This document shows, piece after piece, positions 33,585 through 42,191 of a DNA stretch of 64,000 bases. Made by a program: the position numbers and the translations under genes. The DNA is from Nostoc commune NIES-4072 (lineage in GTDB: Bacteria > Cyanobacteriota > Cyanobacteriia > Cyanobacteriales > Nostocaceae), in assembly GCF_003113895.1 (NCBI RefSeq), contig NZ_BDUD01000001.1, forward strand, positions 2,944,712 to 3,008,711, written 5' to 3'. The notes under the pieces were generated by a model. It was given only the letters and a program-made list of their open reading frames with translations, did not search any database and was not told the DNA's origin. Every line of letters starts with the position of its first letter. Positions within the stretch are counted from its first letter, which is position 1.

Positions 33585-35055
33585 CTACTCCCCTTCTAAT
33601 TGTTGGGCTACCAGTCTGGCAAATAACCCTGATTGAGCAATCAATTCCGAAAAATTACCTACCTGGACGACATGACCATCGTCGATAACATAGATGCGAT
33701 CGGCATTACGAATGGTGCTGAGGCGATGGGCAATCACCACTCTGGTAGCATTTAACTTAGCTAAACTTTCAGTTACAATTGCCTGGGTGCGGTTATCTAG
33801 GGCGCTGGTTGCTTCATCCATCAAGATAATTTTAGGCTTGGAAACAAGCGATCGCGCAATCAATAATCTTTGCCGTTGTCCACCGGAAAGATTACTACCA
33901 CCCTCGGCAACAATCGTATGCATCCCCATTGGCATTTGCTTGATATCATCAGCAAAGCCTGCCATCTGTGCTGCTGACCAAGCTTCTTCTAAGGAAACTA
34001 AAGCCCCGGCGGTGATGTTATCAAAAACCGAGCCTGTACCGATTTTACCATTTTGCAGTACCACTCCTAACTGTCTTCGCACAGCCTGGAGTTCATGCTT
34101 GCGCGATCGCGGCTACAGGGTCTTTAATAGAATTCAAATCCTCTGCTGGTGGACGAATTTCTATTCCCAGCGATCGCCCAACTGCACCAAATGCTACCAA
34201 TAAGGGCGGCCCTTCCTGAGAAAAAATCGCCTCTTGCTGCGGCTGCAATACTGTTGCTAAATCAGAGAGTGCCCCCTCTATTACTTGTTGATTAAATTGT
34301 TCGCGTTCCTGAAACTGCCGAAATTCTGCTTCTGTTTCTTTATTTGTCAGCAAACTGAAGTAGCGAAAGAAACAAGTATGCAAACTGGCTAAACCTGCCA
34401 GAAGTTCCTCGAAATTTTCTAAATCTGCCGTTGGCAACATTTCTCCGATAACTGCATCTTCTGCCTCCAGCCACATATCCCTCGTGAGTGGAAACGCTGG
34501 TGAGGTAGAATTCAAGGTTAATTCCTCGACTCCCATCCAGTGAGTATTGCTTTGCTGCAACTTCATCCATAAAAGTGTTTGTTGCCTCCACTGTAGCGTT
34601 TCACCAGGCGATAATGAAAAATCCCGCCCTAATGTCTGCACAAGGTTTAATGGTGTTGTCAAAACTGTTTGCTGGGCGCTAAGAGATTGTCCTAAATGAT
34701 TTACCCAACCTTCTAAAAATTCTATGGCTTGAGAGTCAGCCGCCGCGATTCCCTTAACCAAATCAACCATTGACATCTGGCATAATTGGGTGGGTTCAAT
34801 TGCGATCGCTACAAAACTCCATTGGCTTTGTGCTATTAATTCCGGTAACAATGCTTCACCAGCGTTGACATGAAACAAATAGCGGCGATGCTCCTTTGGT
34901 AAACTGTTTTTAACTCTAGTTGCAAACACCGCCAATGTTCCAGACTGCACTATCCACAATGTTTCTGAGTCATTCAACAGTACTGGTTGATTTGCTTGAA
35001 GGGAGTAGATTTTTGAAGAAGGATTCACTTGCGGACTACTCTTATTTGCAACCAA
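33585..35055 (-). pseudogene. Decayed NHLM-type ABC transporter (ATPase/permease), internal deletion
   Basis: Two ORFs cover the ends of one ancestral gene. The ORF at 34093-35055 (320 residues, TTG start) matches residues about 1-325 of the intact paralogue at 36982-39897, including PVLLNDSETLWIVQSG. The ORF at 33585-34082 (165 residues) matches its last 163 residues: VRRQLGVVLQNG, signature NLSGGQRQR, Walker B IILMDEATSALD, H-loop IVIAHRLST. About 485 codons (the membrane domain and Walker A) are absent at the junction near 34083-34092, and the frame shifts by one there. The product cannot be a working transporter. It is a degenerate second copy of the exporter used by the RiPP locus downstream. 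Confidence 0.85.
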
Positions 35056-35327
35056 AATTTTTCACCATTACTCGTAGTTTTAACCAAATCCCATCCTGAT
35101 TTATTAGGAGCTTTTTCAACGGTATCAGAACTAGTAAGTAACAGGTCTTCTATAAAAAATCCCATAGATGTAACGATTGAGCGAGTAGCCGCCATATAAA
35201 CATTTAATCTGACAACTGCATCGGGAGTATCTAAATTCAGTAGACCGAAAAGTTTTCCAGAAGCCTTACCAGCCTTGAATTTGAACTGGGGAATGCAATC
35301 CGCCGAAATCAGCTTCTGATCTGCCTT
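35025..35327 (-). pseudogene. Unrecognised gene fragment, 100 open codons without a start
   Basis: A frame between two stops reads like real protein (segments KLFGLLNLDTPDAVVRLNVY, SIVTSMGFFIEDLLLTSS, SGWDLVKTTSNGEKFWLQIR) but has no start codon at its beginning. It overlaps the first 31 bp of the decayed NHLM ATPase ORF. I do not recognise the family. It is most likely a foreign fragment captured in this decaying region, or the C-terminus of a lost gene. Confidence 0.4.
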
Positions 35328-35439
35328 TCAAGTACCTCTGTTCTGGATGGACTTAAGAGCGATCGCAAGTAATTGTGATTGCCAGCCCCAGAAACGTCGC
35401 CTGAAACCCTTATGATTTCGTCAACTTTCAAAAGTTTTC

Positions 35440-36285
35440 GATCTACTGAATTTAGCAACTGTGGATTTACCAGAACCACTTCCCCCACAAGAGCTATTCT
35501 TTGCCCTGACTTGACAGTCTAGCTCAAATTCTCAATCAACGGAGGTTCTACACGACTGTACCCAAAATTCAGTAGTGCTGAGTACTGAGTGCTGAGTGCT
35601 GAGTATAACCCCATAGTTAAAACTAGGGGATTGAAAACAAGGACGTATTTTTTCTTGCACTACGTGTCTCAAAAAAAATATTTTTATTTTTTTCATAAAT
35701 AAATTGTAAGGATTCAGACCCTATATGCTGAGTGCAATTAATTTTACTTTTTACTCAGCACTCGTTACTCGGCACTCAGCACTGTTTTGGTGACATTCCG
35801 TAACTCAACTCAACATTACCCTGTAATTGCCAGAGAGATAAGGGAGAATCACTAATAGCTAGTGCCTCCTGCCCTCTTCCCCCTGCCCCCTGCCCTCTTA
35901 CTCCCCTCCACTTCCAAATCAACAGGGTTTTGCAATACATCATCAAGCCGATTTAAATCAGCTTCTAAATTTTGGAGTGCACTGCCGAAGTTAACGAGGC
36001 TATTAACTGGCTCTAAAAAACTTAGTGTTAAACTTTGGTAGGCAACCAGCATTCCAATACTGAGATTGCCCTTAATTACCTGTAAACCACCAACCAGCAA
36101 AATAGAAGCTGTGGCTAGGGCTGTCAAAATTGTGGGTAATGTAGTGAGAATTTGAGTTTGTAAGCCTAAATGTTGTTGGGCGTTGAGTGCTTTAGCATAA
36201 TAACCCGCAAACCGAGCAAATAAATCTGACTCCAGCCCAGAAGCTTTGATGGTTTCTATCGTTTGGATGCCAATTTGAGCATTTC
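35440..36285 (-). pseudogene. Decayed NHLP-type C39 peptidase/permease/ATPase fragment, split by a MITE
   Basis: Piecewise identity with the intact gene at 39900-42191 is readable on the minus strand. From about 36284 down to 35852 the frame gives QTIETIKASGLESDLF, ...ASILLVGGLQVIKGNLSIGML..., ending in a Gly/Arg-rich tract like the intact linker. A frameshift then leads to LSLWQLQGNVEL, a TTGAG duplication, and RNVT, where the MITE (35568-35787) is inserted. Beyond it FGYSRVEPPLIENLS resumes, followed by an in-frame TAG and a frameshift in the Walker A region (35440-35520). The N-terminal peptidase part is missing, replaced at 36286 by the inverted-repeat element. Clearly non-functional. Confidence 0.8.
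35568..35787. mobile_element. MITE with heptamer-repeat terminal inverted repeats
   Basis: About 220 bp bounded by CAGTAGTGCTGAGTACTGAGTGCTGAGTGCTGAGTA on the left and, in inverted order, TACTCAGCACTCGTTACTCGGCACTCAGCACTG on the right. The arms are built from the CTGAGTG/CTGAGTA heptamers known as short tandem repeats in Nostoc. The centre is AT-rich and non-coding. It interrupts the decayed permease gene between the codons for RNVT and FGYSR, so its borders can be placed by comparison with the intact copy. Confidence 0.75.
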
Positions 36286-36343
36286 CCGTGTATTACATGG
36301 TTAGGCTGGCTATTCTAAGTTAAACTTACGATGTAATACACGG
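36286..36343. promoter_or_regulatory. Inverted repeat CCGTGTATTACAT...ATGTAATACACGG upstream of the small inserted gene
   Basis: Perfect 13-bp arms at 36286-36298 and 36331-36343 flank a 32-bp spacer directly before the gene at 36352. Two more near-copies, GTATTACACGG, lie inside that gene at 36527-36537 and 36590-36600. The arrangement fits an operator or a recombinase/replication site recognised by the encoded protein; this is inference. Confidence 0.5.
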
Positions 36344-36351
36344 TGAAATTG

Positions 36352-36729
36352 ATGTTAAAACGGGATATTCAGGGAAAGTTTGCGCTCAAGAATGATGATT
36401 ATCGTGAAGTACGTTCTTTGCGACTGACTGATGACACCTGGAAAAGCTTAGGGATAGCCTCTGAATGTTTGGGTTTAACTAGGGCTGACTATTTAGAACA
36501 CATTGTTAGACATAACATTCTACCAAGTATTACACGGGAAGACTCAGAATTTTTAGCTCCTGATCAGGGGCAAAACGAACCCCAACCGAGTATTACACGG
36601 CAGAGCGAGTTTTCTCTAACATCTGATACGGAGCGCGAAAGACAGTCTGTTGGTTTACCAACTATAAGAGAACTTGAAATTTTACGCGATGGCGTACCCG
36701 CCCGCTGGAAGCGATCGCATTATGTCTGA
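36352..36729 (+). CDS. Small putative DNA-binding protein of an inserted element
   Basis: A protein of 125 residues from ATG 36352 (a GTG at 36343 adds three). Residues about 15-50 (EVRSLRLTDDTWKSLGIASECLGLTRADYLEHIV) resemble a ribbon-helix-helix or short HTH unit: strand, helix, turn, helix. The C-terminal half is polar with two copies of PSITR, each encoded over a GTATTACACGG motif that also appears in the upstream inverted repeat. I do not recognise the family. It is the only plus-strand gene in a long minus-strand region and lies exactly where the decayed permease gene is cut, so it probably arrived on an inserted element. Autoregulation is plausible. Confidence 0.55.
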   Translation: MLKRDIQGKFALKNDDYREVRSLRLTDDTWKSLGIASECLGLTRADYLEHIVRHNILPSITREDSEFLAPDQGQNEPQPSITRQSEFSLTSDTERERQSVGLPTIRELEILRDGVPARWKRSHYV

Positions 36730-36817
36730 ACTGAAATTAGGTAAGCAAGCTACTGGGTATAAAAATGTTCAGAAGGTTCTCAATCGTTTCATTTCTGAAC
36801 TAATCGGTTCAGTTTAG
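36722..36817 (+). CDS. Small ORF overlapping the previous gene, possibly a truncated gene start
   Basis: ATG at 36722 overlaps the preceding stop by 8 bp and encodes 31 residues (MSELKLGKQATGYKNVQKVL...) before a TAG at 36815-36817. Beyond that TAG the same frame stays open for about 38 further codons (LFWEFANGIRYVGTRK...) to a TAA near 36932. It may be a gene broken by an amber codon. Not recognised. Confidence 0.3.
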   Translation: MSELKLGKQATGYKNVQKVLNRFISELIGSV

Positions 36818-36981
36818 CTGTTTTGGGAATTCGCCAACGGTATCCGTTACGTTGGAACTCGCAAAAACTTATTTGACCTCCGCCGTACCGCCGTTGTTCA
36901 TAATCTTCATGTCAAGAGCCAAAATTTTTACTAACACTACCGAGCAGTCTGCTACTTTATCCTGATTACTGAATCGGTGTT

Positions 36982-39897
36982 CTAGCCCATTTGCCGAGCC
37001 ATTAACTGGGCAAATAGCCCTTCAACAGCAGCAAGTTCTTGGAAAGTTCCTTGTTGAACAACTCTACCTGTTTGCAGTACATAAATACGGTTAGCATTAC
37101 GGATAGTACTAAGCCGATGAGCAATAACTATCCTAGTAACTTGCAATTTATCTAGACTTTCACTAACAATCGCTTGAGTTTTGTTATCGAGCGCACTGGT
37201 AGCTTCATCAAATAACAAAATGCGGGGTTTTAAGGCCAAAGCACGAGCAATTAGTAACCGTTGTCGTTGTCCTCCAGAGAGATTGCCACCTCCTTCACTA
37301 ATCACAGTATGCATAGACATTGGCATGGCTGCAACATCGTCAGCAAACCCAGACATTCGCGCTGCCTCCCAAGCTTCATCAAGTGTAATCTGGGCGCCGC
37401 TAGCAATATTATCGAAAATAGAAGCTGACATAATCCGGCCATTTTGCAGAACTACACCTAACTGTCGGCGCACTGCCTCAACATCCAACCCAGACAAATC
37501 TTGACCATCATAATAGACAGTGCCATCTTCAGGAGTCTCAAACCCCAATAGCAATCTAAATATAGTAGATTTACCGCTCCCAGAACCGCCTACAAGCGCA
37601 ATAAACTCCCCAGGCTCGGCATACAGACTCAGATCATCCAAAGTCAAAGGGCCATCTTGTCGGTAGCGGAATGTGACATGAACTACAGCAATTCTACCCA
37701 TGAGCTGACCAGGATCGCCTTTGCTCAGATCCACTTCTGGTATAGTTTCTAAAATTGGTTGAGCGCGTTTCCACTGAGGGACAACTTGCAAAGCGCCAGT
37801 AACTGTATTGCTAACGTCTGTGGCACCTTTAATAAAAGTACCAAACGCACTGTTAAAAGCGAGGAAAGTCCCAATTGTTAGTCCAAGCGCACCTGTCGTC
37901 TGAGCCTCCTGAAGCTGTTGGATGGTAAACCAAAACAGGATACCAGAAGTTAGCGTGGGCATGACTGTATTGAAAAGAACCACAGCGTCTTCAACGTTTT
38001 GGGTGCTAAGTTCCAGTTTTATTTGCCGACTGTAGTTTTTACTCCAAGAAGCGAAACCCCGCTCCTCGGCCCCAGCAACACGCAGTTTAGAAATACCATT
38101 GATCAACTGCACCGTCTGCCCGAAGATATTTCCCTTGATTTCCAACAATGGACGAACTTTGCGGACGAGGAGCATCCCCGACAAAACCGTCACAATTATA
38201 ACAACTACTGCTACAGCCACAGCAACTAAAGCTAATTTCCAGCTGTAGTAAAACAAAAGTCCTAAGTTTAATAATGAGAACAGACCAGTGATTAGAGTAA
38301 TCAGGGTTGTACCACTTAATTGACGACGGATTGTACTAATCGATGTCACACGGGACTGAAGATCCCCTGTGGTGTACTGGCGAAAAAACGATACTGGCAG
38401 ATTTAGCAGCCGATCCCAGACAGCAGCTTGAGTAGAGGCATCGGAAATCGTTTCTATCCGCAAGAGCGCAAACCCTTGAGACAGCCGAAATACTGCCGTC
38501 ACAAAAGCTGCAACCAGCAACCCCAAACCAACTTGTAGTAACAATCCGCGATCGCTATCTGGAATCGCGTTATCAATTAAAATAGCAGTAGCGTGGGGTG
38601 TAAGCATCCCCAGCAGAGTAGCGGCAATGCCAGTCAAAAAAACGATCAGCACATCCCTGCCACGATTCTTCAGGGCGAACCGAAATAAATCGCTAGCGTT
38701 AAGAACTTTATCAGGCAAAGACCGGTAAAACATATAAGCAATCGGCGCTAGTGTTGAGGCAACATGAGCATCTACAGGATGACGAGTGCGATCGCTTGGG
38801 TCAAATATTTCGTAGCCAGTGGCAGAAACCGGCAGCAGTGCCATCGGTCGGTTGTCCTCTTGGGTGTAGGCAACCAAAGGGCCACAGTCCTTCTCCCACC
38901 AGTTGTCCCGTAGCAGAATCTGCCGCATTCGTAACCGCGAAGCCCGGACAATTGCCTCCAATGGCTCCTTCATCCGCTTCAGGTCTTGTGAACGAGCAGG
39001 AGGACGAATTTTCACACCCAAAGACCTACCTACAGCACCGGCAACAACTAACAATGGTGTGCCTTCCAGGAAAAAGGTTGCTTCTTTAGTTCCCAAGGAA
39101 GATGCTAGTTCGCCTAGAGCTTCTGCTGTCACCTGACGATTGAGACGTTCCCGCTCAGTCAACCGTTGCACTTCTTCATCAGCTTCTTGCTGTTCTAGGA
39201 AGTTAATACATTGCAGCAGTTGAGTATGAAGCTGGGATAGCCCCCCAAGCAGGGTATCTGGGTTGCGGATGCCGTTTGTGGAAGCCGTGGTAAGCTGAAC
39301 CTCCCCTACGGCTTCCAACCACATCCCGTCGCCTAGAGGAAAAATTTCTGCTGACACATCTAGAATCAGTTCCTCAAGCCCCATCCATCGAGCATTTCCT
39401 TGCTGAATTTGTACCCAAGCGATCGCCTGGGGTTCCGGCTGGAGAGTCTGACCATCAATTAGAGAAAATCGCGCTTCTCCCACTGTTCGGACTTGAATTG
39501 CTGGGGTGGCGATATGGGAAAGTGTAGTGTTAATTTGCTCGACCCAACCCTCCACCAAAGCAACTATTCTAGTATCCCCATCAACAACTAACTCCTCAAA
39601 GTATTCTCGGTCTACCTTCAGCAATTCTGTTTCTCCCATCGGCACTGCTAAAAGTTGGCGGTGCTGATCAATAGAGTCGGGAGCAGTTCCAAAAAGTGCC
39701 TCTTCAGGATCAAGAGTGAACAAATAACGGCGAGTTCCTTCCGTGATGCCATTTTTAATAGTGACAGCAAACAACGCTATAGAGCCGGACTGCACCACCC
39801 AAATGGTCTGCGGGTCGTCTAGCAGTATTGGCTCATTGCCTTTAAGGGTGTACAGTTGCCCCTGTAAGTCTTTGCCTCTGATTTGGTTGATGACCAT
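36982..39897 (-). CDS. NHLM bacteriocin-system ABC transporter, ATPase/permease subunit
   Basis: A protein of 971 residues. The N-terminal 330 residues are the NHLM-specific region (cNMP-binding-like fold, start GKDLQGQLYTLKGNEPILLDD, IWVVQSGSIALF). Six membrane helices follow at about 415-710, then an ABC ATPase with Walker A VGGSGSGKST (near 765-775), signature NLSGGQRQRLL, Walker B ILLFDEATSALD and H-loop IAHRLST. It lacks the C39 peptidase and would pair with the next gene as a heterodimeric exporter for RiPP peptides with GG-type leaders (NHLP/Nif11). It is the last gene of the operon that starts with the lanthipeptide synthetase; only 2 bp separate it from its partner. Confidence 0.92.
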   Translation of the reverse strand: MVINQIRGKDLQGQLYTLKGNEPILLDDPQTIWVVQSGSIALFAVTIKNGITEGTRRYLFTLDPEEALFGTAPDSIDQHRQLLAVPMGETELLKVDREYFEELVVDGDTRIVALVEGWVEQINTTLSHIATPAIQVRTVGEARFSLIDGQTLQPEPQAIAWVQIQQGNARWMGLEELILDVSAEIFPLGDGMWLEAVGEVQLTTASTNGIRNPDTLLGGLSQLHTQLLQCINFLEQQEADEEVQRLTERERLNRQVTAEALGELASSLGTKEATFFLEGTPLLVVAGAVGRSLGVKIRPPARSQDLKRMKEPLEAIVRASRLRMRQILLRDNWWEKDCGPLVAYTQEDNRPMALLPVSATGYEIFDPSDRTRHPVDAHVASTLAPIAYMFYRSLPDKVLNASDLFRFALKNRGRDVLIVFLTGIAATLLGMLTPHATAILIDNAIPDSDRGLLLQVGLGLLVAAFVTAVFRLSQGFALLRIETISDASTQAAVWDRLLNLPVSFFRQYTTGDLQSRVTSISTIRRQLSGTTLITLITGLFSLLNLGLLFYYSWKLALVAVAVAVVVIIVTVLSGMLLVRKVRPLLEIKGNIFGQTVQLINGISKLRVAGAEERGFASWSKNYSRQIKLELSTQNVEDAVVLFNTVMPTLTSGILFWFTIQQLQEAQTTGALGLTIGTFLAFNSAFGTFIKGATDVSNTVTGALQVVPQWKRAQPILETIPEVDLSKGDPGQLMGRIAVVHVTFRYRQDGPLTLDDLSLYAEPGEFIALVGGSGSGKSTIFRLLLGFETPEDGTVYYDGQDLSGLDVEAVRRQLGVVLQNGRIMSASIFDNIASGAQITLDEAWEAARMSGFADDVAAMPMSMHTVISEGGGNLSGGQRQRLLIARALALKPRILLFDEATSALDNKTQAIVSESLDKLQVTRIVIAHRLSTIRNANRIYVLQTGRVVQQGTFQELAAVEGLFAQLMARQMG

Positions 39898-39899
39898 AA

Positions 39900-42191
39900 T
39901 TAAGCTCCCTCTTCACTACTAATTAACCGTGAGTACACCCCCTCTACTTGCCACAATTCCTCGTGAGTACCTCGTTGCACCACCTTTCCCCGTTCAAGGA
40001 CGATGATTTCATCACAGTCGCGAATCGTGCTTAATCGGTGTGCAACAATTAGGCAGGTACACCCACGTCGCCGCAGATTTTGGTCAATAATTTTTTCCGT
40101 CTCGGAATCTAGGGCGCTGGTAGCTTCATCCATAATCAGGATTGAAGGATTGTTAACTAAGGCGCGGGCTATTTCTAATCGCTGTCGTTGACCTCCACTT
40201 AAATTGGCGGCTCCTTCAATTAGTTGGGCATCAAATCCGCCAGACATGGAGAAAATTACATCATCAATGGCAGCATCTTTACTAGCCCGCACTAGATTTT
40301 TATCTGGTACCGTAGTATCCCATAAAGTCAAATTTTCCCTGACAGTTCCGCCAAACATCAAAATATCTTGCTCCACCAAAGCGACAGAATTAGTTAATAT
40401 CGATTGCGGAATCTGCTTTCTAGGTTGACCATCAAAGCAAATTTCTCCCGACCAAGGTTCGTAGAGTCCGCTTACCAGTTTGGCAACAGTAGACTTGCCA
40501 GAGCCACTCCCGCCTACTAGAGCTACTCGTTGTCCAGGCTTGACTGAGAGGCTAAAGTTTTCAATCAGAGGCGGATCTAAACGGCTATAGCCAAATGTGA
40601 CATTCTCTAATTCGACGTACCCCTGTAATCTAGGCAGAGGAGATGAGGAAGACAAAGAGATTTTTTCTTCCCCTGCTTCCCCTGCTTCCCCTGCTTCCCC
40701 TGCTCCCCTGCTCCCCTGCTCCCCTGCTCCCTCTGCTCCATCAATCGGGTTATCCAACACATCATCTAGGCGAATCAAATTGCCCTCCATTTCCTGGAGG
40801 GTGCTACCGAAGTTCACAAGATTATTAACAGGTAGCAAAAAGCTCTGCATCAGTCCTTGAAATGCTATAAGCATTCCGATGCTGAGGTGTCCATCCATCA
40901 CTCGTAAACCACCTACAACCAATAAAGCCATTGATGAGAGTGAAGACAAAAGTGTAGGCAATATTGAGAAAGTTTGGTTTGTCACCTCCAGTTCTTGCTG
41001 AGAATTAATCGCCTTGGTGTAGTACCCTGACCACCGCGAAAAGAAATCTGATTCTAACCCTGATGCTTTGAGAGTTTCTATACTTTGGAGAGCCGCTATC
41101 GATGCACCCGCAGCTTTACCATACTCTTGGATTAATCGCTGATTAGCATCGACGCGCTGACGGGATATCCACTGCAAAGTTAAGACATTTACAGCAGCAA
41201 AACTAGCTACAACCAAAGTCAGTACCCAGTCATATTGAAGCATGACTAAGGCGTAAAAAATCACCATTACTGCATCGATAACTGTAGTCGCCAATCGCCC
41301 TGAAAGCACATCAGCCACTTGGTCGTTGAGACTGGTACGGTTACTAATTTCACCCGCGAACCGTTGAGCATAAAAACTAACGGGTAATCGCAGGATGTGC
41401 CAGAGAAAACGGCTGGACATTCCCACAGACAGCTTGACTTTCAAGCGGCGTAGATAGCGCAACCGCAGCAGTGTTAATACTCCTTGGAGGACTACTGCGA
41501 TCGCCATTGCTAATAACAACGGACGCAACCAGTGCTGCCGTCTTTGCACCAGGATTTCGTCTACAAACACTTGACTAAATACTGGTACTGCCAGCCCGAT
41601 AAGTGTTAACAAAAATCCTGCTATCAGACAGTAAATTAAGACACCAGTAGCACCCCGTAGCCGTGACCATAGTGATAAAATTAGGCTGGGTTTACGGCCC
41701 CCTTTGGTGAACTCCGGCCCTGGTTCCATGACCAGCACCACTCCGGTATACCCCTCGTCAAACTCCTGCCGGGATACCTTTCGTGGTCCCGTACCTGGGT
41801 CATTAATATAGACCCAACTAGAACTAAATCCTTCTACTACCAAAAAGTGGTTGAAGTTCCAGAACACAATATAGGGAGGGCTTAACTCTGGAAGTTGATC
41901 CAGTTCCTTTTTAAAGCCTTTTGCAAGGAGTCCATAGCTTTTGGCAGCTTTGAGGACGTTAGAAGCTTTGCTACCATCGCGGGAGACTCCACACTCTCGA
42001 CGCAGTTCTGGCAGAGGCACAATCCGACCATAGTAACCCAAAATAATTCCTAAAGCTGCGGCACCGCATTCCACTGCCTCCATTTGCAAAAGCGTGGGTG
42101 TCTTTACCCGCTTAAGAGGATTTTTCAGCAGGTTTTGCAGGTACTGCAAAAGATTAATCGGTGTCACTAATGAAAAATTAGTAGATACCAC
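39900..42191 (-). CDS. NHLP-family peptide exporter with C39 peptidase (peptidase/permease/ATPase)
   Basis: A protein of 763 residues from a GTG. The C39 peptidase domain (about 30-160) has catalytic Cys42 (VECGAA), His115 (NFNHFLV) and Asp131 (INDPGTG), so it should cleave leaders after the double-glycine motif. Six membrane helices (about 185-470) and an ABC ATPase follow (GGSGSGKST near 555, NLSGGQRQR, ILIMDEATSALD). The linker between them carries a 9-bp tandem repeat in DNA (about 40672-40735) coding Gly-Glu-Ala triplets. All four precursor genes in this locus carry a GG motif, so this is the likely maturation and export enzyme. The 5' end overlaps the HlyD gene by 14 bp. Confidence 0.93.
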   Translation of the reverse strand: MVSTNFSLVTPINLLQYLQNLLKNPLKRVKTPTLLQMEAVECGAAALGIILGYYGRIVPLPELRRECGVSRDGSKASNVLKAAKSYGLLAKGFKKELDQLPELSPPYIVFWNFNHFLVVEGFSSSWVYINDPGTGPRKVSRQEFDEGYTGVVLVMEPGPEFTKGGRKPSLILSLWSRLRGATGVLIYCLIAGFLLTLIGLAVPVFSQVFVDEILVQRRQHWLRPLLLAMAIAVVLQGVLTLLRLRYLRRLKVKLSVGMSSRFLWHILRLPVSFYAQRFAGEISNRTSLNDQVADVLSGRLATTVIDAVMVIFYALVMLQYDWVLTLVVASFAAVNVLTLQWISRQRVDANQRLIQEYGKAAGASIAALQSIETLKASGLESDFFSRWSGYYTKAINSQQELEVTNQTFSILPTLLSSLSSMALLVVGGLRVMDGHLSIGMLIAFQGLMQSFLLPVNNLVNFGSTLQEMEGNLIRLDDVLDNPIDGAEGAGEQGSRGAGEAGEAGEAGEEKISLSSSSPLPRLQGYVELENVTFGYSRLDPPLIENFSLSVKPGQRVALVGGSGSGKSTVAKLVSGLYEPWSGEICFDGQPRKQIPQSILTNSVALVEQDILMFGGTVRENLTLWDTTVPDKNLVRASKDAAIDDVIFSMSGGFDAQLIEGAANLSGGQRQRLEIARALVNNPSILIMDEATSALDSETEKIIDQNLRRRGCTCLIVAHRLSTIRDCDEIIVLERGKVVQRGTHEELWQVEGVYSRLISSEEGA
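40672..40735. repeat. Low-complexity tandem repeat (CCCCTGCTT / CCCCTGCT units) within the exporter gene
   Basis: About four CTTCCCCTG 9-mers are followed by CTCCCCTG 8-mers. In frame they encode the flexible linker before the ATPase domain. The decayed paralogue has a different low-complexity tract at the same place (about 35865-35915), so this linker is a slippage hot spot. Confidence 0.75.

Noticed and set aside
33379..33636. 85-codon plus-strand frame with ITNAFA repeats
   Set aside because: Open only because of the 21-bp tandem repeat; it runs into the decayed exporter gene on the other strand.
37181..37504. Plus-strand frames opposite the NHLM exporter genes
   Set aside because: Antisense shadows of conserved ABC motifs.
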